Assembly (NCBI RefSeq): GCF_021495345.1
Contig: NZ_CP099397.1
Coordinates: forward strand, 1,550,001-1,614,000
Reading direction: 5' to 3'
DNA: 64,000 nt
Source: Pseudomonas hydrolytica
GTDB lineage: Bacteria; Pseudomonadota; Gammaproteobacteria; Pseudomonadales; Pseudomonadaceae
The notes under the pieces: model-generated
Told to the model about the DNA's origin: nothing
The model's input: the letters and a program-made list of their open reading frames with translations, nothing else
The model's database searches: none
Program-made: the position numbers and the translations under genes
Part shown: positions 8,551 through 18,442 of the stretch, in pieces
Numbering within the stretch: position 1 is the stretch's first letter
Layout: each line of letters starts with the position of its first letter

Positions 8551-9963
8551 TCAACGCAGCGGCGCCAGGAAGGTGCTCTGGGTACTGACGTGGCTCTGCG
8601 AATCGGCCTGGTCACGCACCTCGAAGCGGATGGCTTGCGGCCCAGCACCATTGTTCTTGGCCGTCAGTGCAACGCTTATCGGCAGGTCGCGAATCTCGCC
8701 CGGCGCCAGGTTCAGCGTGCGTGGGCCGTGCAGTTCGAAGTCGCCGGCATCGACCAGCGCGATGGCGTAGCTGCGCGCTTGCTGGGTCTTGTTGATGATC
8801 TTCAGACTGTAGATGTTCTCGATCTGGCCTTGAGCGTTCTCGCGGAACAGGCCGCGGTCGCGGGTCACGTCCAGGGAGATCAGCGGGCGTTCGGCCAGCG
8901 CCCAGACGAAGGCGCCGATCATCAGCGCCAGCATCGCCGCGTAGCCGATCAGGCGTGGGCGCAACCAGTGGGTCTTGCCGCCGGCCAGCTCGTTCTCGGA
9001 GCTGTAGCGCACCAGGCCACGGTCATAGCCGAGCTTGTCCATCACGCTGTCGCAGGCGTCGATGCAGGCGCCGCAGCCGATGCATTCCAGTTGCAGGCCA
9101 TCGCGAATGTCGATGCCGGTGGGGCAGACCTGTACGCACAGGGTGCAGTCGATGCAGTCGCCCAGGCCTTCGGCCTTGTAGTCGGCGTCCTTGCGGCGCG
9201 GGCCACGGTTTTCGCCGCGGGCGGCGTCGTAGGAGATGACCAGCGTATCGCTGTCGAACATCACGCTCTGAAAGCGCGAGTAGGGGCACATGTCGCGGCA
9301 CACCTTCTCGCGCAGCCAACCGGCGTTGATGTAGGTGGCGGCAGTGAAGAACAGCACCCAGAACGCCGTGGTGGCGCCGACTTCGAAGGTGGCCAGGTCC
9401 ACCGTCAACTGGCGCACCGGGGTGAAGTAGCCGACGAAGGCCAGCGCCGTGACCAGGCTCACCGCCAGCCACAGGCCGTGCTTGGCGCTGCGCCGGGCCA
9501 GTTTCTGCAGCGACCAGGGCGCGGCATCGAGTTTGATGCGCTGGCCGCGGTCGCCTTCGGTGAGCTGCTCGACACGCATGAAGACCCAGGTCCACACGCT
9601 CTGCGGGCAGGCATAGCCGCACCACACCCGGCCGGCCAGCACGGTGATGAAGAACAGGCCGAAGGCGGCGATGATCAGGATGGCCGAGAGCAGGATGAAA
9701 TCCTGCGGCCAGAAGGTGGCGCCGAAGATGTGGAACTGACGGTTCTGCAGATCCCAGAGCACCGCCTGGCGGCCGTTCCAGTCGATCCAGGCGGTACCGA
9801 AGAACAACAGGAACAGCAGGCCGGCGCCGAGCAGACGCAGGTTGCGAAAGCGCCCGGTGAAACTGCGCGTGTGGATCGGGCCGCCAGCCTGGGCCGGCGT
9901 CAGGCGAATGGGTTTGGCAGGGTCGATGGTCTCGACGGCGCGCACGGGGATCAGCTCGGTCAT
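8551..9963 (-). CDS. ccoG: Cytochrome c oxidase accessory protein CcoG (RdxA/FixG)
   Basis: 470 aa inner-membrane ferredoxin-like protein needed for cbb3-type oxidase assembly; CcoG is reported to act in copper reduction/delivery to CcoN. It has about five membrane helices (e.g. 45-62, 88-112, 160-182, 200-215, 337-355). WCGYACPQSVW and two [4Fe-4S] motifs, CIDCTLCVQVCP (~270) and CIGCGACIDACD (~293), are visible, followed by a C-terminal immunoglobulin-like FixG domain. Length matches the family. A GAGGG ribosome site precedes the ATG. The ccoNOPQ and ccoHIS genes are not in this window. Confidence 0.95.
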   Translation of the reverse strand: MTELIPVRAVETIDPAKPIRLTPAQAGGPIHTRSFTGRFRNLRLLGAGLLFLLFFGTAWIDWNGRQAVLWDLQNRQFHIFGATFWPQDFILLSAILIIAAFGLFFITVLAGRVWCGYACPQSVWTWVFMRVEQLTEGDRGQRIKLDAAPWSLQKLARRSAKHGLWLAVSLVTALAFVGYFTPVRQLTVDLATFEVGATTAFWVLFFTAATYINAGWLREKVCRDMCPYSRFQSVMFDSDTLVISYDAARGENRGPRRKDADYKAEGLGDCIDCTLCVQVCPTGIDIRDGLQLECIGCGACIDACDSVMDKLGYDRGLVRYSSENELAGGKTHWLRPRLIGYAAMLALMIGAFVWALAERPLISLDVTRDRGLFRENAQGQIENIYSLKIINKTQQARSYAIALVDAGDFELHGPRTLNLAPGEIRDLPISVALTAKNNGAGPQAIRFEVRDQADSQSHVSTQSTFLAPLR

Positions 9964-10484
9964 GTCGTTGCCCTCATCAGGCGTTAATCAGGCTGGCGCC
10001 ATGATCCGGGGGCCACTGTTTGCAAAACAGACTCAGGTTTTCGATAAAAAAGCGGATCAGATACGACCGGTCGGCAGTCGTTCGGCGCCGCTGCCGGCGT
10101 GTGGCTCCGGTAACGCAGCAGCCGTGATCGGCGATTTGCGAGGCCGCCAGCCCTCCTGTCGTGGCCCCTTCCGTCGTAGCCGGATTCGGGCGGAATCCCG
10201 CCATCGGAACGCCCCCTGGCGCCGCGCTTTGGCGACATCTCGCCACGGAGGTCTCAGGGCGGTGCCGCTATGGCCTCGCCGATAGCGCTGAATCCTTTCA
10301 GCGGCACGCATATTGCTCTTGCCCGCGGCGCGATCGGAACACGCCCGCCAAGAGGCCTGGAAACACCCTTCCTTCCGCCGCGCCGCAGATCTGCGGCTAT
10401 CGCCCATGTGCGGCCCAAAACGGCCGCTACCCGAAACCTTGCCTGCACGGCTGTTGCCGTCGTGCGACAACACTGGAATGTCCC
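9964..10484. other. 520-bp intergenic region between divergent ccoG and mqo
   Basis: It must hold the promoters of both divergent genes. A short AT-rich stretch (about 10018-10055, TTTGCAAAACAG ... CGATAAAAAAG) is the most promoter-like part. No ANR/FNR box matching TTGAT-N4-ATCAA was found by eye. No open frame here resembles a protein family, and the rest is GC-rich with no clear structure. Confidence 0.5.
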
Positions 10485-12092
10485 ATGAAGAAAATCCTGC
10501 TGACGCTGCTTTGTTTCAGCGTGATCGGTTGCTCCAACCCCCGCGAGCCCGAGAAAACCGTCGACGTGCTGCTGATCGGCGCTGGCGTGATGAGCGCCAC
10601 CCTCGGCACCTACCTCAACGAGCTGCAGCCGGACTGGAGCATCGAAATCTACGAGCGCCTCGACCGCGTCGCCGGCGAGAGCTCCAATGGCTGGAACAAT
10701 GCCGGCACCGGCCACTCGGCGTTCTGCGAGCTGAACTACACCCCGGAAACCGCCGACGGTGGCATCGACATCAGCAAGGCCATCGCCATCAACGAGTCGT
10801 TCGAGATCTCCAAGCAGTTCTGGGCCACCCAGGTCGAGCGCGAGGTGCTGAGCAAGCCCAGGAGCTTCATCAACATCACCCCGCACATGAGCTTCGTCTG
10901 GGGCGACGACAACGTCGAATACCTGCGCAAGCGCCACGCTGCGCTGCAGCACAGCAACCTGTTCCGCGGCATGGAGTTCACCGAGGATCACGCGCAGATC
11001 GCCCGGTGGGTGCCGCTGATCATGCAGGGCCGCGACCCGCAGCAGAAGGTCGCCGCCACGCGCATGGCCATCGGCACCGACGTCAACTTCGGCGAGATCA
11101 CCCGCCAGCTGATCGATTCGCTGATCGGCAAGGACCAGGCGCGTCTGCACCTGGAACACGAAGTTCGCGACCTCAAGCGCAACGATGACGGCACCTGGCG
11201 CGTGACCGTGGCCGACCTGGCCAAGGGCGGCGAAGAGCGCAGCATCGATGCGCGCTTCGTCTTCATCGGCGCCGGTGGTGGCGCGCTCAAGCTGCTGCAG
11301 AAGTCCGGCATCGAAGAGGCCAAGGGTTATGCCGGTTTCCCGGTCGGCGGCCAGTTCCTCATGACCCGCAACCAGGACGTGGTTGCCCAGCACCTGGCCA
11401 AGGTCTACGGCAAGGCCTCGGTGGGTTCGCCGCCCATGTCCGTGCCGCACCTGGACACCCGCGTGATCGACGGCGAAAACGTGCTGCTGTTCGGCCCGTT
11501 CGCCACCTTCTCCACCAAGTACCTGAAGAACGGCTCGCTGCTCGACATGTTCAGCAGCATGACCACCGACAACTTCCTGCCGATGGTCAACGCCGGCATG
11601 GACAACTGGTCGCTGAGCACCTACCTGATGGGCCAGCTGATGCTCAGCCAGGACGAGCGCATGGCTTCGCTGCGCGAGTACTTCCCCGAGGCGCAGGACG
11701 CCGACTGGGAGCTGATCAATGCCGGCCAGCGCGTGCAGATCATCAAGAAGGATGCCGAGAAGGGCGGCGTGCTGCAGTTCGGCACCGAGGTGGTGACCTC
11801 TGCCGACGGCAGCATCAGCGCGCTGCTGGGCGCCTCGCCGGGTGCCTCCACCGCCGCGCCGATCATGCTGCACCTGATCGAAAAGGCCTTCGCCGACAAG
11901 GTCGCCACTCCTGAGTGGCAAGAACGTCTGAAGGGCATCATTCCGTCCTACGGGCAGAAGCTCAACGACGACCTGGAACTGACCAACCGCATTCGTCAGT
12001 GGAGCAGCGAGCGTCTCGAACTGCTGCACGTCGAAGTGGCGCCGGACGTGGAAATTGCCGCCGAGCCCGAGCCGGCTGCCGTGACCCTGTAA
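10485..12092 (+). CDS. mqo: Malate:quinone oxidoreductase with lipoprotein-like N-terminus
   Basis: 535 aa from the ATG at 10485. It oxidises malate to oxaloacetate and passes electrons to the membrane quinone pool (TCA cycle, FAD enzyme). The FAD-binding motif [15 protein letters not shown] starts near residue 27 and the family blocks [20 protein letters not shown] and [13 protein letters not shown] are present. Unusually, residues 1-16 ([16 protein letters not shown]) form a hydrophobic signal ending in a lipobox-like VIGC, whereas most Mqo proteins are soluble or peripheral with no signal. A strong intrinsic terminator follows. Confidence 0.95.
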   Translation: MKKILLTLLCFSVIGCSNPREPEKTVDVLLIGAGVMSATLGTYLNELQPDWSIEIYERLDRVAGESSNGWNNAGTGHSAFCELNYTPETADGGIDISKAIAINESFEISKQFWATQVEREVLSKPRSFINITPHMSFVWGDDNVEYLRKRHAALQHSNLFRGMEFTEDHAQIARWVPLIMQGRDPQQKVAATRMAIGTDVNFGEITRQLIDSLIGKDQARLHLEHEVRDLKRNDDGTWRVTVADLAKGGEERSIDARFVFIGAGGGALKLLQKSGIEEAKGYAGFPVGGQFLMTRNQDVVAQHLAKVYGKASVGSPPMSVPHLDTRVIDGENVLLFGPFATFSTKYLKNGSLLDMFSSMTTDNFLPMVNAGMDNWSLSTYLMGQLMLSQDERMASLREYFPEAQDADWELINAGQRVQIIKKDAEKGGVLQFGTEVVTSADGSISALLGASPGASTAAPIMLHLIEKAFADKVATPEWQERLKGIIPSYGQKLNDDLELTNRIRQWSSERLELLHVEVAPDVEIAAEPEPAAVTL

Positions 12093-12110
12093 GGCGTAAA
12101 CCGCTGCAAA

Positions 12111-12149
12111 GAAACCCGCCCTGCGCGATGCGCTCGGCGGGTTTTTTCT
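12111..12149 (+). terminator. Rho-independent terminator after mqo
   Basis: GAAACCCGCC pairs with GGCGGGTTTTTTC across a short loop and ends in six Ts, 19 bases after the mqo stop. Confidence 0.85.
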
Positions 12150-12178
12150 TGGACCCGGATTACACCGGCTACTGGCTA

Positions 12179-12242
12179 TCGCCCGCAAGCGGGCTCCTAG
12201 GGGGCGTGGTTTGTTCTATAGGAGCCGGCTTGCCGGCGAGCC
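12179..12242. repeat. REP-type inverted pair
   Basis: CGCCCGCAAGCGGGCTCCTA and its inverted partner TAGGAGCCGGCTTGCCGGCGA flank a 16-17 base spacer. This is the classic Pseudomonas REP doublet (GCCGGCTTGCCGGCGA core) between mqo and the protease gene. Confidence 0.75.
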
Positions 12243-12274
12243 TGGCAATCATCCCAGGCGATGACGCCGGGCGA

Positions 12275-12988
12275 TCATTCCGTCAGCGTCGTCAGGATAT
12301 CGGCATACCAGGTGCAGTTCAGGCCCAGGGCTTCGTCCTGTTCCTCGTCGCGCTCGCCGAGCAGGCGGGTGGAATGGATGCCGAGCAGGTGCCAGGGCAG
12401 CTCGCCGTCGACGCTGGCGCGCTTGACCACCGGCGCCCCGCTGATGCCGCGGTGAGTGCGGCCATCGGTGAGAAAGTAGCCCAGCCCCTGGAAACGCAGG
12501 CCGAAGGACGAGGCCAGCCCGGCGTGGCGCGCCACCGGCATGCGGTGCAGGCTGTCCTGAAAGCCAAGGGGAAAGCCCACCACCAGCAGGGTCGAGCCGA
12601 TCTCCACATGCTCGTCGGCCTGCAACAGGTGCTGTGCCGTGAAGGCCTGGTAGAGGCTGCCTGGCGGTAGCGCCGAACGGTCCAGTTCGATCACCGCCAC
12701 GTCGATCTCGCCGGCACCGTCGATGCCCTGGCGCCACAGGTGCCGGTCACCGTGATAGAGGGGGATGGTGAAATCCGCCGTGCTGGCCAGATTGTCCGCG
12801 TCGGTGTGCAGTTCGATCTGCAGGGCGTCGGGGTGGTGGCCGCTCGGTTCGTCGAGCACCACATGACGGCTGGTCACCAGAAACAGTTGCTGATCTCGGC
12901 TGAAGAAGAAGCCGCTGGCGTTGGTCAGTATCTGCCCGGCCGCCAGGGTGGTGACACGTACCGCGCTGAGCATCAGGGAGTCGATCAT
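12275..12988 (-). CDS. Trypsin-like serine protease (S1 fold)
   Basis: 237 aa with a complete chymotrypsin-fold triad: His42 (LVTSRHVV), Asp96 (EIDVAVIEL) and Ser183 in GISGAPVV, the usual GxSGxP nucleophile loop. No signal peptide, PDZ domain or membrane helix is visible, so it differs from DegP/DegS and is probably a cytoplasmic trypsin-like peptidase. The substrate is unknown. It sits alone between mqo and plsB. Confidence 0.8.
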   Translation of the reverse strand: MIDSLMLSAVRVTTLAAGQILTNASGFFFSRDQQLFLVTSRHVVLDEPSGHHPDALQIELHTDADNLASTADFTIPLYHGDRHLWRQGIDGAGEIDVAVIELDRSALPPGSLYQAFTAQHLLQADEHVEIGSTLLVVGFPLGFQDSLHRMPVARHAGLASSFGLRFQGLGYFLTDGRTHRGISGAPVVKRASVDGELPWHLLGIHSTRLLGERDEEQDEALGLNCTWYADILTTLTE

Positions 12989-13118
12989 GGCCAGAGCCTC
13001 CTGCCAGTGTGTGGCTTATCGACTGACTGCCAAAACCGTGACAGGTTCGTCTGGTTGCTCCGAGCCTGCGCCATGGTGGATGTAAAAGCGACATCCACCC
13101 CAGGAGCTGACGTGACAC

Positions 13119-13194
13119 GTAGAGTGCGCCGTGCGCACCGGGGCCACGGTGATTCGGAGGCGCACACGGCCTGGCTGGCCGCGCGCGACCCTAC
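13119..13194. repeat. Dispersed inverted repeat, GTAGGGTGCGCC family (degenerate copy)
   Basis: GTAGAGTGCGCCGTGCGCACC at the left and a degraded inverted partner ending CGCGACCCTAC at the right flank a short loop. It lies downstream of plsB, whose stop is at 13197. Confidence 0.6.
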
Positions 13195-13196
13195 GA

Positions 13197-15680
13197 TTAC
13201 GGCGCCGCCGGCTCATCCTCGTTGCGATCGAGCGCCACCTGGCGGATCGACAGGCGAATCTCCGCCGGCAGCACGCGCTTGGCGGCGCCTTCGGCCAGTT
13301 CGCTGAGCAGCGGATGATGACTCAGCTTGCCGGCCTCGTCCTGGCGCAGCACGCCCTGATCCAGCAGGCTCTGGATGAAGTGACGGAACAGGCTTTTGTC
13401 GAAGAACTCCGGCGCGTTCAGGCCATGCAGGATCGACAGGCGCTGGGCCATGACCGTGCACAGGTCTTCCAGCTCCTCGGCGCTGATCGCGTTCTGCCCG
13501 GCGTTGAGCAGCAGGGCGATGGCCATGTAGAAGCGCTGCAGAGTCTGCGCCACCGAACGCGACAGCAAGGTCAGCAGCACGAACTGGCGTGAGCTGGGCG
13601 CCGGGCGCACGTACACATCGCCCTCGACCTTGAGCAGGCCCTGCTCGACGAAGGCCGCCAGCCACTGGTCCACCACGTCGTCCAGCTGTTCGATCTCCCA
13701 GCGGATGAACAGCTCGGCCTGCAGGTAGGGATACAGCGCCTTGGTGAAGCGCAGGATCTGCTCGCGGCTGATCCGCGCGCTGCTCTGGAAGAAGCTCGCC
13801 AGCAGCGCCGGCAGGGCGAAGATGTGCAGCACGTTGTTGCGGTAGTAGGTCATCAGGACGGCGTTCTGCTCGTCCAGATAGAGAATCTTGCCCAGCGCAT
13901 CCTTCTGCTCGGCCAGCAGGTCCATGCCCTTGACGTGCTCGATCAGCGCCGCGCCGTCGCCGTCCGGCAGGGTGGTGTGTGGCGAGTAGGGCACCGCGCG
14001 CAGCAGCGCCAGATACAGGTCGAGCACGCGCGCCAGGGCGCGGTCGTCCAGGGCCAGCTTGCTGGTGGACAGCAGCGCCAATGCCACCAGGTTGACCGGG
14101 TTGATCGAGGCCGCCTCGTTGAGGTGGCGCGCCACGCGCTCGCCCAGGCGGTTGGTGGTGTCGTTGAGCCAGGCCGGGCGGTACTGCGGGCCCAGCTCCT
14201 GCTGGCGCCAGCCGGGCTGCTGCTGATCGAGGAACTCGGCCAGTTTGATCGGCTCGCCGAAGTTTACCGAGACCTGGCCGAAGCGCTGTTTGAGCGCGCC
14301 GAGCACCTTGAACAGGTCGAAGATCGACTCCTTCTTCTTGCTCGCGCCGCGCAGTTCGCCCAGGTAGGTGCGGCCTTCCAGCACGCGCTCGTAACCGATG
14401 TACACCGGCACGAAGACGATGGGCAGGCGATGCGAGCGCAGGAAGCTGCGCAGGGTGATGGCCAGCATGCCGGTCTTCGGCTGCAGCATGCGCCCGGTGC
14501 GCGAGCGGCCGCCCTCGACGAAGTACTCCACCGGGAAGCCCTTGCTGAACAGGGTGTGCAGGTATTCGTTGAATACCGCGGTGTACAGCGGGTTGCCCTT
14601 GAAGGTGCGGCGCATGAAGAAGGCACCGCCACGGCGCAGCAGGCCGCCGATCACCGGCATGTTGAGGTTGATGCCGGCGGCGATGTGCGGCGGCGTGAGG
14701 CCGTTGCGAAACAGCAAGTAGGACAGCAGCAGGTAGTCGATGTGACTGCGGTGGCAGGGCACGTAGATCACCTCGTGGCCCTGGGCGATGTCGCGCACGC
14801 CTTCGACGTTGTGCACTTTGATGCCGTCGTAGATCTTGTTCCAGAACCAGGAGAGCACCAGCTCGAGGAAGCGGATCACCGTGTAGGTGTAGTCCGAGGC
14901 GATCTCGTTGCCGTAGCGAAGCGCCTGGGCTTCGGCTTTCTCCAGGCTGATCTTCTCGCGCTCGGCTTCCTCGGCAATCGCCTGGCGCACCATCGGATCG
15001 TGCACCAGGCCCTTGACCAGGTTGCGCCGGTGCGACACGTCCGGGCCGATCACCGCCGCCTTCTGGTTGCGGAAGTGCACGCGCAGGATGCGATGCACCA
15101 TGCGCAGCGTGCGCTCCTGGCCCTTGTCCTGCTCGACCAGCTCGCGCAGGTGGATCGGCGTGGAGAACTGCACGCGGGTCTTGCGCCCGAGAATCAGGAT
15201 GCTCACCAGCCGGCGCAGGCGCCCGGTCACGGCCCAGCTGTCGGCGAACAGGAGCTTCCAGGCGCTGGTCTCGCGGTCCGGCGACTGCCCCCAGAACACG
15301 CTGACCGGGACGATCTGCGCGTCGTCCACGGCATGCTGGCCGAGGGCGGTGACCACCCGATCGAGGGTCGGCGAGATGCCGCGCTTGTCCTGACGGCCGA
15401 ACCAGTCCGGCTCCGGCGTCAGGTAGAAGAAGGCGGCGGGCTCGATGTGTTCCCCGACCGCTACTGGCAACACCGGCCGCGGAAGGCCAGCCTTGGTGCA
15501 CTCGCGGTCGACCACCGCCAGGTCGCTCACCGAGGGCTGCTGCAGCACATAGAACACCGGCTTGCTGCGGTCGAGCTTGAGGGTGAATGCGGACTGGTTG
15601 ATGGTTTCCGAGCGTACCCAGAGGTACAGCAGGCGGCGCAGCGCTCCAAAGGCGAGGCGGCGCAGGGGAGAACGGGTCAT
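13197..15680 (-). CDS. plsB: Glycerol-3-phosphate 1-O-acyltransferase PlsB
   Basis: 827 aa from the ATG at 15680 ([11 protein letters not shown]), close to the ~810 aa of E. coli PlsB; the upstream in-frame ATG at 15755 would add an unconserved extension. It acylates sn-glycerol-3-phosphate at position 1, the first step of phospholipid synthesis at the inner membrane. The acyltransferase HX4D motif is [11 protein letters not shown] (~306-312), with the later substrate motifs [12 protein letters not shown] and [10 protein letters not shown] present. It stands as a single gene, with the accessory region starting directly upstream. Confidence 0.96.
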   Translation of the reverse strand: MTRSPLRRLAFGALRRLLYLWVRSETINQSAFTLKLDRSKPVFYVLQQPSVSDLAVVDRECTKAGLPRPVLPVAVGEHIEPAAFFYLTPEPDWFGRQDKRGISPTLDRVVTALGQHAVDDAQIVPVSVFWGQSPDRETSAWKLLFADSWAVTGRLRRLVSILILGRKTRVQFSTPIHLRELVEQDKGQERTLRMVHRILRVHFRNQKAAVIGPDVSHRRNLVKGLVHDPMVRQAIAEEAEREKISLEKAEAQALRYGNEIASDYTYTVIRFLELVLSWFWNKIYDGIKVHNVEGVRDIAQGHEVIYVPCHRSHIDYLLLSYLLFRNGLTPPHIAAGINLNMPVIGGLLRRGGAFFMRRTFKGNPLYTAVFNEYLHTLFSKGFPVEYFVEGGRSRTGRMLQPKTGMLAITLRSFLRSHRLPIVFVPVYIGYERVLEGRTYLGELRGASKKKESIFDLFKVLGALKQRFGQVSVNFGEPIKLAEFLDQQQPGWRQQELGPQYRPAWLNDTTNRLGERVARHLNEAASINPVNLVALALLSTSKLALDDRALARVLDLYLALLRAVPYSPHTTLPDGDGAALIEHVKGMDLLAEQKDALGKILYLDEQNAVLMTYYRNNVLHIFALPALLASFFQSSARISREQILRFTKALYPYLQAELFIRWEIEQLDDVVDQWLAAFVEQGLLKVEGDVYVRPAPSSRQFVLLTLLSRSVAQTLQRFYMAIALLLNAGQNAISAEELEDLCTVMAQRLSILHGLNAPEFFDKSLFRHFIQSLLDQGVLRQDEAGKLSHHPLLSELAEGAAKRVLPAEIRLSIRQVALDRNEDEPAAP

Positions 15681-15863
15681 ACGGACTCTTGAGCAGTTAA
15701 ACGAGCGGATGCTCGGGAAGGTCGCTAGTGTGCCGCAAGCCCGCGTGGCGGGCAAAAAACTTCCGGGGGAAGTTCTTCACCGCCCTGCAAGGCGGACCCG
15801 AAGGCCTCTTGCATACGCGCTGCGCAAGGGCTCGCAGCGCGTACCCAGGGTAGGGCGCCGGTG

Positions 15864-16247
15864 TTACAGCGTGATGTTGGCGCTGTTGGCGGTATCCCAG
15901 CTCGGCAAACGCCATTCCAGGTGATAGGAGGCCGAGCCGATGTGATAGCCGATGCCGATGACGCTGGCGACGACCTCGCCTTTGGCGGTGAAGAACACCG
16001 AGACGCCATTGCCGGCGCCGCGCTTGCCTTCCGAGACGTGGCAGACCGCTTTGCCTTTGTGCGGATACTTGTCGTTGGCGCCCGCCTGACCGTCGTGATT
16101 GGTGATGGCGTTGTAGGCCTTGGCCACGTTCTTGCGCCAGGTCGTGCCACCGTCACCGACCTTGGCGATGGCAAAGGCGATGAAGTCATCTTCGCTCATG
16201 ACCCCATCGCTGCCGGTGGTCTTGGGGCCCCAGATATTCTTCGACAT
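15864..16247 (-). CDS. Hypothetical protein, 127 aa
   Basis: The start ATG at 16247 (MSKNIWGPKTTGSDG) has a perfect AGGAGG ribosome site, which fixes it against longer frames. The protein is soluble and mixed alpha/beta with no signal peptide or membrane helix. The C-terminal half holds a hydrophobic beta-rich run (GVSVFFTAKGEVVASVIGIG). I do not recognise a family. It begins the accessory stretch that separates plsB from the ABC operon at 28.4 kb. Confidence 0.7.
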   Translation of the reverse strand: MSKNIWGPKTTGSDGVMSEDDFIAFAIAKVGDGGTTWRKNVAKAYNAITNHDGQAGANDKYPHKGKAVCHVSEGKRGAGNGVSVFFTAKGEVVASVIGIGYHIGSASYHLEWRLPSWDTANSANITL

Positions 16248-16347
16248 CGTGTTCCCTCCTGTGCGGGTGAAGTGCTCAGTAACTCTAGCTACCTGGCCGG
16301 CACCAGCGAGGCGGGGCGACGGAGGGTCGTCAGGCAACGTCAGTCGA

Positions 16348-16369
16348 GTAGGGTGGGCTTCAGCCCACC
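16348..16369. repeat. Short palindromic repeat GTAGGGTGGGCTTCAGCCCACC
   Basis: GGTGGGCTTCAGCCCACC is a compact hairpin preceded by GTAG, a variant of the dispersed family seen elsewhere in the window. It lies between the 127-aa gene and the DMT transporter gene. Confidence 0.55.
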
Positions 16370-16390
16370 ACCTGCGACAAGGCGAAACCC

Positions 16391-17233
16391 TCAGGCCAAC
16401 TTCATCACCACCACGCCGGCCGCGATCACCGCGCAGGCCAGGACACGAATCGGCCGCAATGGCTCCTTGAGCAGCAGCACCCCCAGCAGCACGGCGAACA
16501 GCACGCTGGTTTCGCGCAGCGCCGATACCAGCGCCACCGGCGCCTGGGTCATGGCCCAGATCACGATGGTATAGGCGGCCATGGACATCGCCCCGCCGGC
16601 CAGCCCGCCACGCCAGTGCGGGCCCAACTGCAGAAAGGCCTGGGGGCCGCGACTGAGGGCCAGCACCAGCGCCATCACCACGCCGTTGACGGTGAACAGC
16701 CACAACGAATAGCTCAGCGCGTCGCCATTGCTGCGCGCACCCACGGCGTCGCTCAGGGTATAGCCGGCGATAAACAGCGCCGTCATCAGCGCACAGGCCA
16801 GCATCGCCCCTCGCGGCGCCTGGTGATGCCCGCCGCGTATCGCCATCAGCCAGATGCCCAGCACCAGGGTCAGCAGCCCCAGCAGTTGCAGGGCATCGAG
16901 GCCGTCATGCAGGAGCAGCAGCGACAGCAGGGCGACCATCAGGGGCGAACTGCCGCGAGCGATGGGATAGACCTGACCGAGGTCGCCGTACTGGTAGGCG
17001 CGGGCGAGAAAGAAGTTGTAGCCGATGTGCAGCAGCGCCGACAGCGCGATCCAGGGCCAGGCCGAAGCCTGTGGCAGCGCCACCAGCGGCAAGGCGCAGA
17101 GCGCCACCAGGCCGGCACCGATCTGGATCAGCGTGGCAGTGAGGAAACGATCCAGACCGATCTTGAGCAGGGCGTTCCAGCCGGCATGCAGGGCAGCGGC
17201 GGCGATGACGGCGAGAAAGACCGTGGTTTCCAA
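16391..17233 (-). CDS. EamA/DMT-family transporter
   Basis: 280 aa with about ten hydrophobic helices and the duplicated EamA layout: two five-helix halves, about 5-140 and 150-280. The first half carries GWNALLKIGLDR and the second ends in LKEPLRPIRVLACAVIAAGV, typical of the drug/metabolite transporter superfamily. It is an inner-membrane carrier with unknown substrate, often a metabolite exporter. Confidence 0.85.
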   Translation of the reverse strand: METTVFLAVIAAAALHAGWNALLKIGLDRFLTATLIQIGAGLVALCALPLVALPQASAWPWIALSALLHIGYNFFLARAYQYGDLGQVYPIARGSSPLMVALLSLLLLHDGLDALQLLGLLTLVLGIWLMAIRGGHHQAPRGAMLACALMTALFIAGYTLSDAVGARSNGDALSYSLWLFTVNGVVMALVLALSRGPQAFLQLGPHWRGGLAGGAMSMAAYTIVIWAMTQAPVALVSALRETSVLFAVLLGVLLLKEPLRPIRVLACAVIAAGVVVMKLA

Positions 17234-17383
17234 AACGGGCCTCGGTAGCGGGGTAGTTGGAGGGCGTCGCCGGAACGGGGCCGGCTTTCATGAGCACATC
17301 ATGCAGGCGGCGATGATCCTACCAGGCTGTGACACTCGGAAGACCAACGCCGCTGCAGTCGCAGGGCGCCGCGCGAACGGCTG

Positions 17384-17776
17384 CTAAAGCGCGGCGCGGC
17401 GCCGGGTTGCCAGCAGAAAGAGCAGGGTGAAGACGATCACCAGCAGATCCAGAACTACGGCGGGCGCCGCCGTGGCGAGGTATTGCTGGCCGTAGAGCAG
17501 CACCAGCACGACGAAGATGGCCTTGCTGGTCGCCGCGAACACGGCGCAGCACACCCGGTTCTGCGGGCTGAACGCGCCGTAGATCAGCATCACGCCGATC
17601 AGCCCGACCAGCGCCGACCAGCTGCGAATGACCAGACCTTCCAGCTGCCCGTTGAACGAGGCGCCGAACATCGACTCCAGCGCCTCCTGGGGCGCGAACA
17701 ATCCATAGAACATGCTTGCCGTGAGCACGCCGGATATCAGCATCAACCAGCGGAAGTTGCGTGCGATCAGGTCCAT
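17384..17776 (-). CDS. Small four-helix membrane protein, 130 aa
   Basis: The start at 17776 (MDLIARNFRWLMLISGV) has an AAGGA ribosome site. Four hydrophobic segments lie at about residues 8-28, 46-68, 73-92 and 100-122, and the tail is basic (ATRRRAAL). No catalytic motif is seen. Function unknown. Confidence 0.7.
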   Translation of the reverse strand: MDLIARNFRWLMLISGVLTASMFYGLFAPQEALESMFGASFNGQLEGLVIRSWSALVGLIGVMLIYGAFSPQNRVCCAVFAATSKAIFVVLVLLYGQQYLATAAPAVVLDLLVIVFTLLFLLATRRRAAL

Positions 17777-17855
17777 CGGGGCGATTCCTTGCAGTGATGA
17801 GCGTGCGTGAGAGTAGACGCGATTCGTCAATATTCGGCCAACGCAACGGGGGAGG

Positions 17856-18326
17856 CTAGCCGCGTTCCAGCGGGATATCGAAATGCAGCACATCCTCTCG
17901 AATGCCGAGCTTGGTATAGAGCGCGATGGCGGGATCGTCGCCATGGTCCGCCTGCACGTAGATGACGTAGGCTCCTCTGGCCGCTGCGATGTGCTTCAAC
18001 TGCTCGATCATCGCCGTCGCGATGCCGCGCCGCCGATGCGGCTGCGCAACGGCCAGGTCGTAGATGTAGATTTCCGCGCGCGCCTGCTCGAACTTGGGCA
18101 GCAGGTAGGCCGCCAGCCCGCCGACCACCTGCCCCTCGGCCAATGCGGCAATGGCGAAGAATGCATCGCTCGCCAGCAGCCCCTGCAGGTAGGCATCGTC
18201 GGGCTGCGCTGCGGTGTAGGTCGCCGTCTCCCCGAAGGCCTCGCCGAACATGCTCAGCATCGCGCGCATGACATCGAGATGCTCGCTGCCTAGCGTCTGG
18301 ATCGAGATACCTTGTGCTTCTTTCAT
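17856..18326 (-). CDS. aac(3)-I: AAC(3)-I-family aminoglycoside 3-N-acetyltransferase homologue
   Basis: 156 aa GNAT enzyme from the ATG at 18326, with an AGAGGTGA ribosome site. Long blocks match what I remember of AAC(3)-[30 protein letters not shown], the acetyl-CoA loop [16 protein letters not shown] and [16 protein letters not shown]. The family acetylates the 3-amino group of gentamicin-type aminoglycosides using acetyl-CoA. Mobile AAC(3)-I genes are integron cassettes. This copy has no attC at its 3' end and lies about 1.1 kb beyond the array, so it looks like a resident chromosomal relative. Activity on drugs is inferred, not shown. Confidence 0.85.
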   Translation of the reverse strand: MKEAQGISIQTLGSEHLDVMRAMLSMFGEAFGETATYTAAQPDDAYLQGLLASDAFFAIAALAEGQVVGGLAAYLLPKFEQARAEIYIYDLAVAQPHRRRGIATAMIEQLKHIAAARGAYVIYVQADHGDDPAIALYTKLGIREDVLHFDIPLERG

Positions 18327-18442
18327 GGCAATCACCTCTAGGTAGAAGGAGGAGGGTACTGGTGGCCAGGTTGGGCTGCGCATCGACCTCCACTTGCGCC
18401 CGCATGTCCTGGTCCAGGCCAAGGCCGCCAGCCGTATGCAGG

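Noticed and set aside
10254..12188. 644-codon minus-strand open frame opposite mqo
   Set aside because: Antisense shadow of mqo with the same low-information composition. mqo is clearly the real gene.
15735..15760. GCCCGCGTGGCGGGCAAAAAA as a terminator after or before plsB
   Set aside because: The A-run follows the stem on the plus strand and would precede it on the minus strand, so polarity is wrong for termination of either neighbouring gene.
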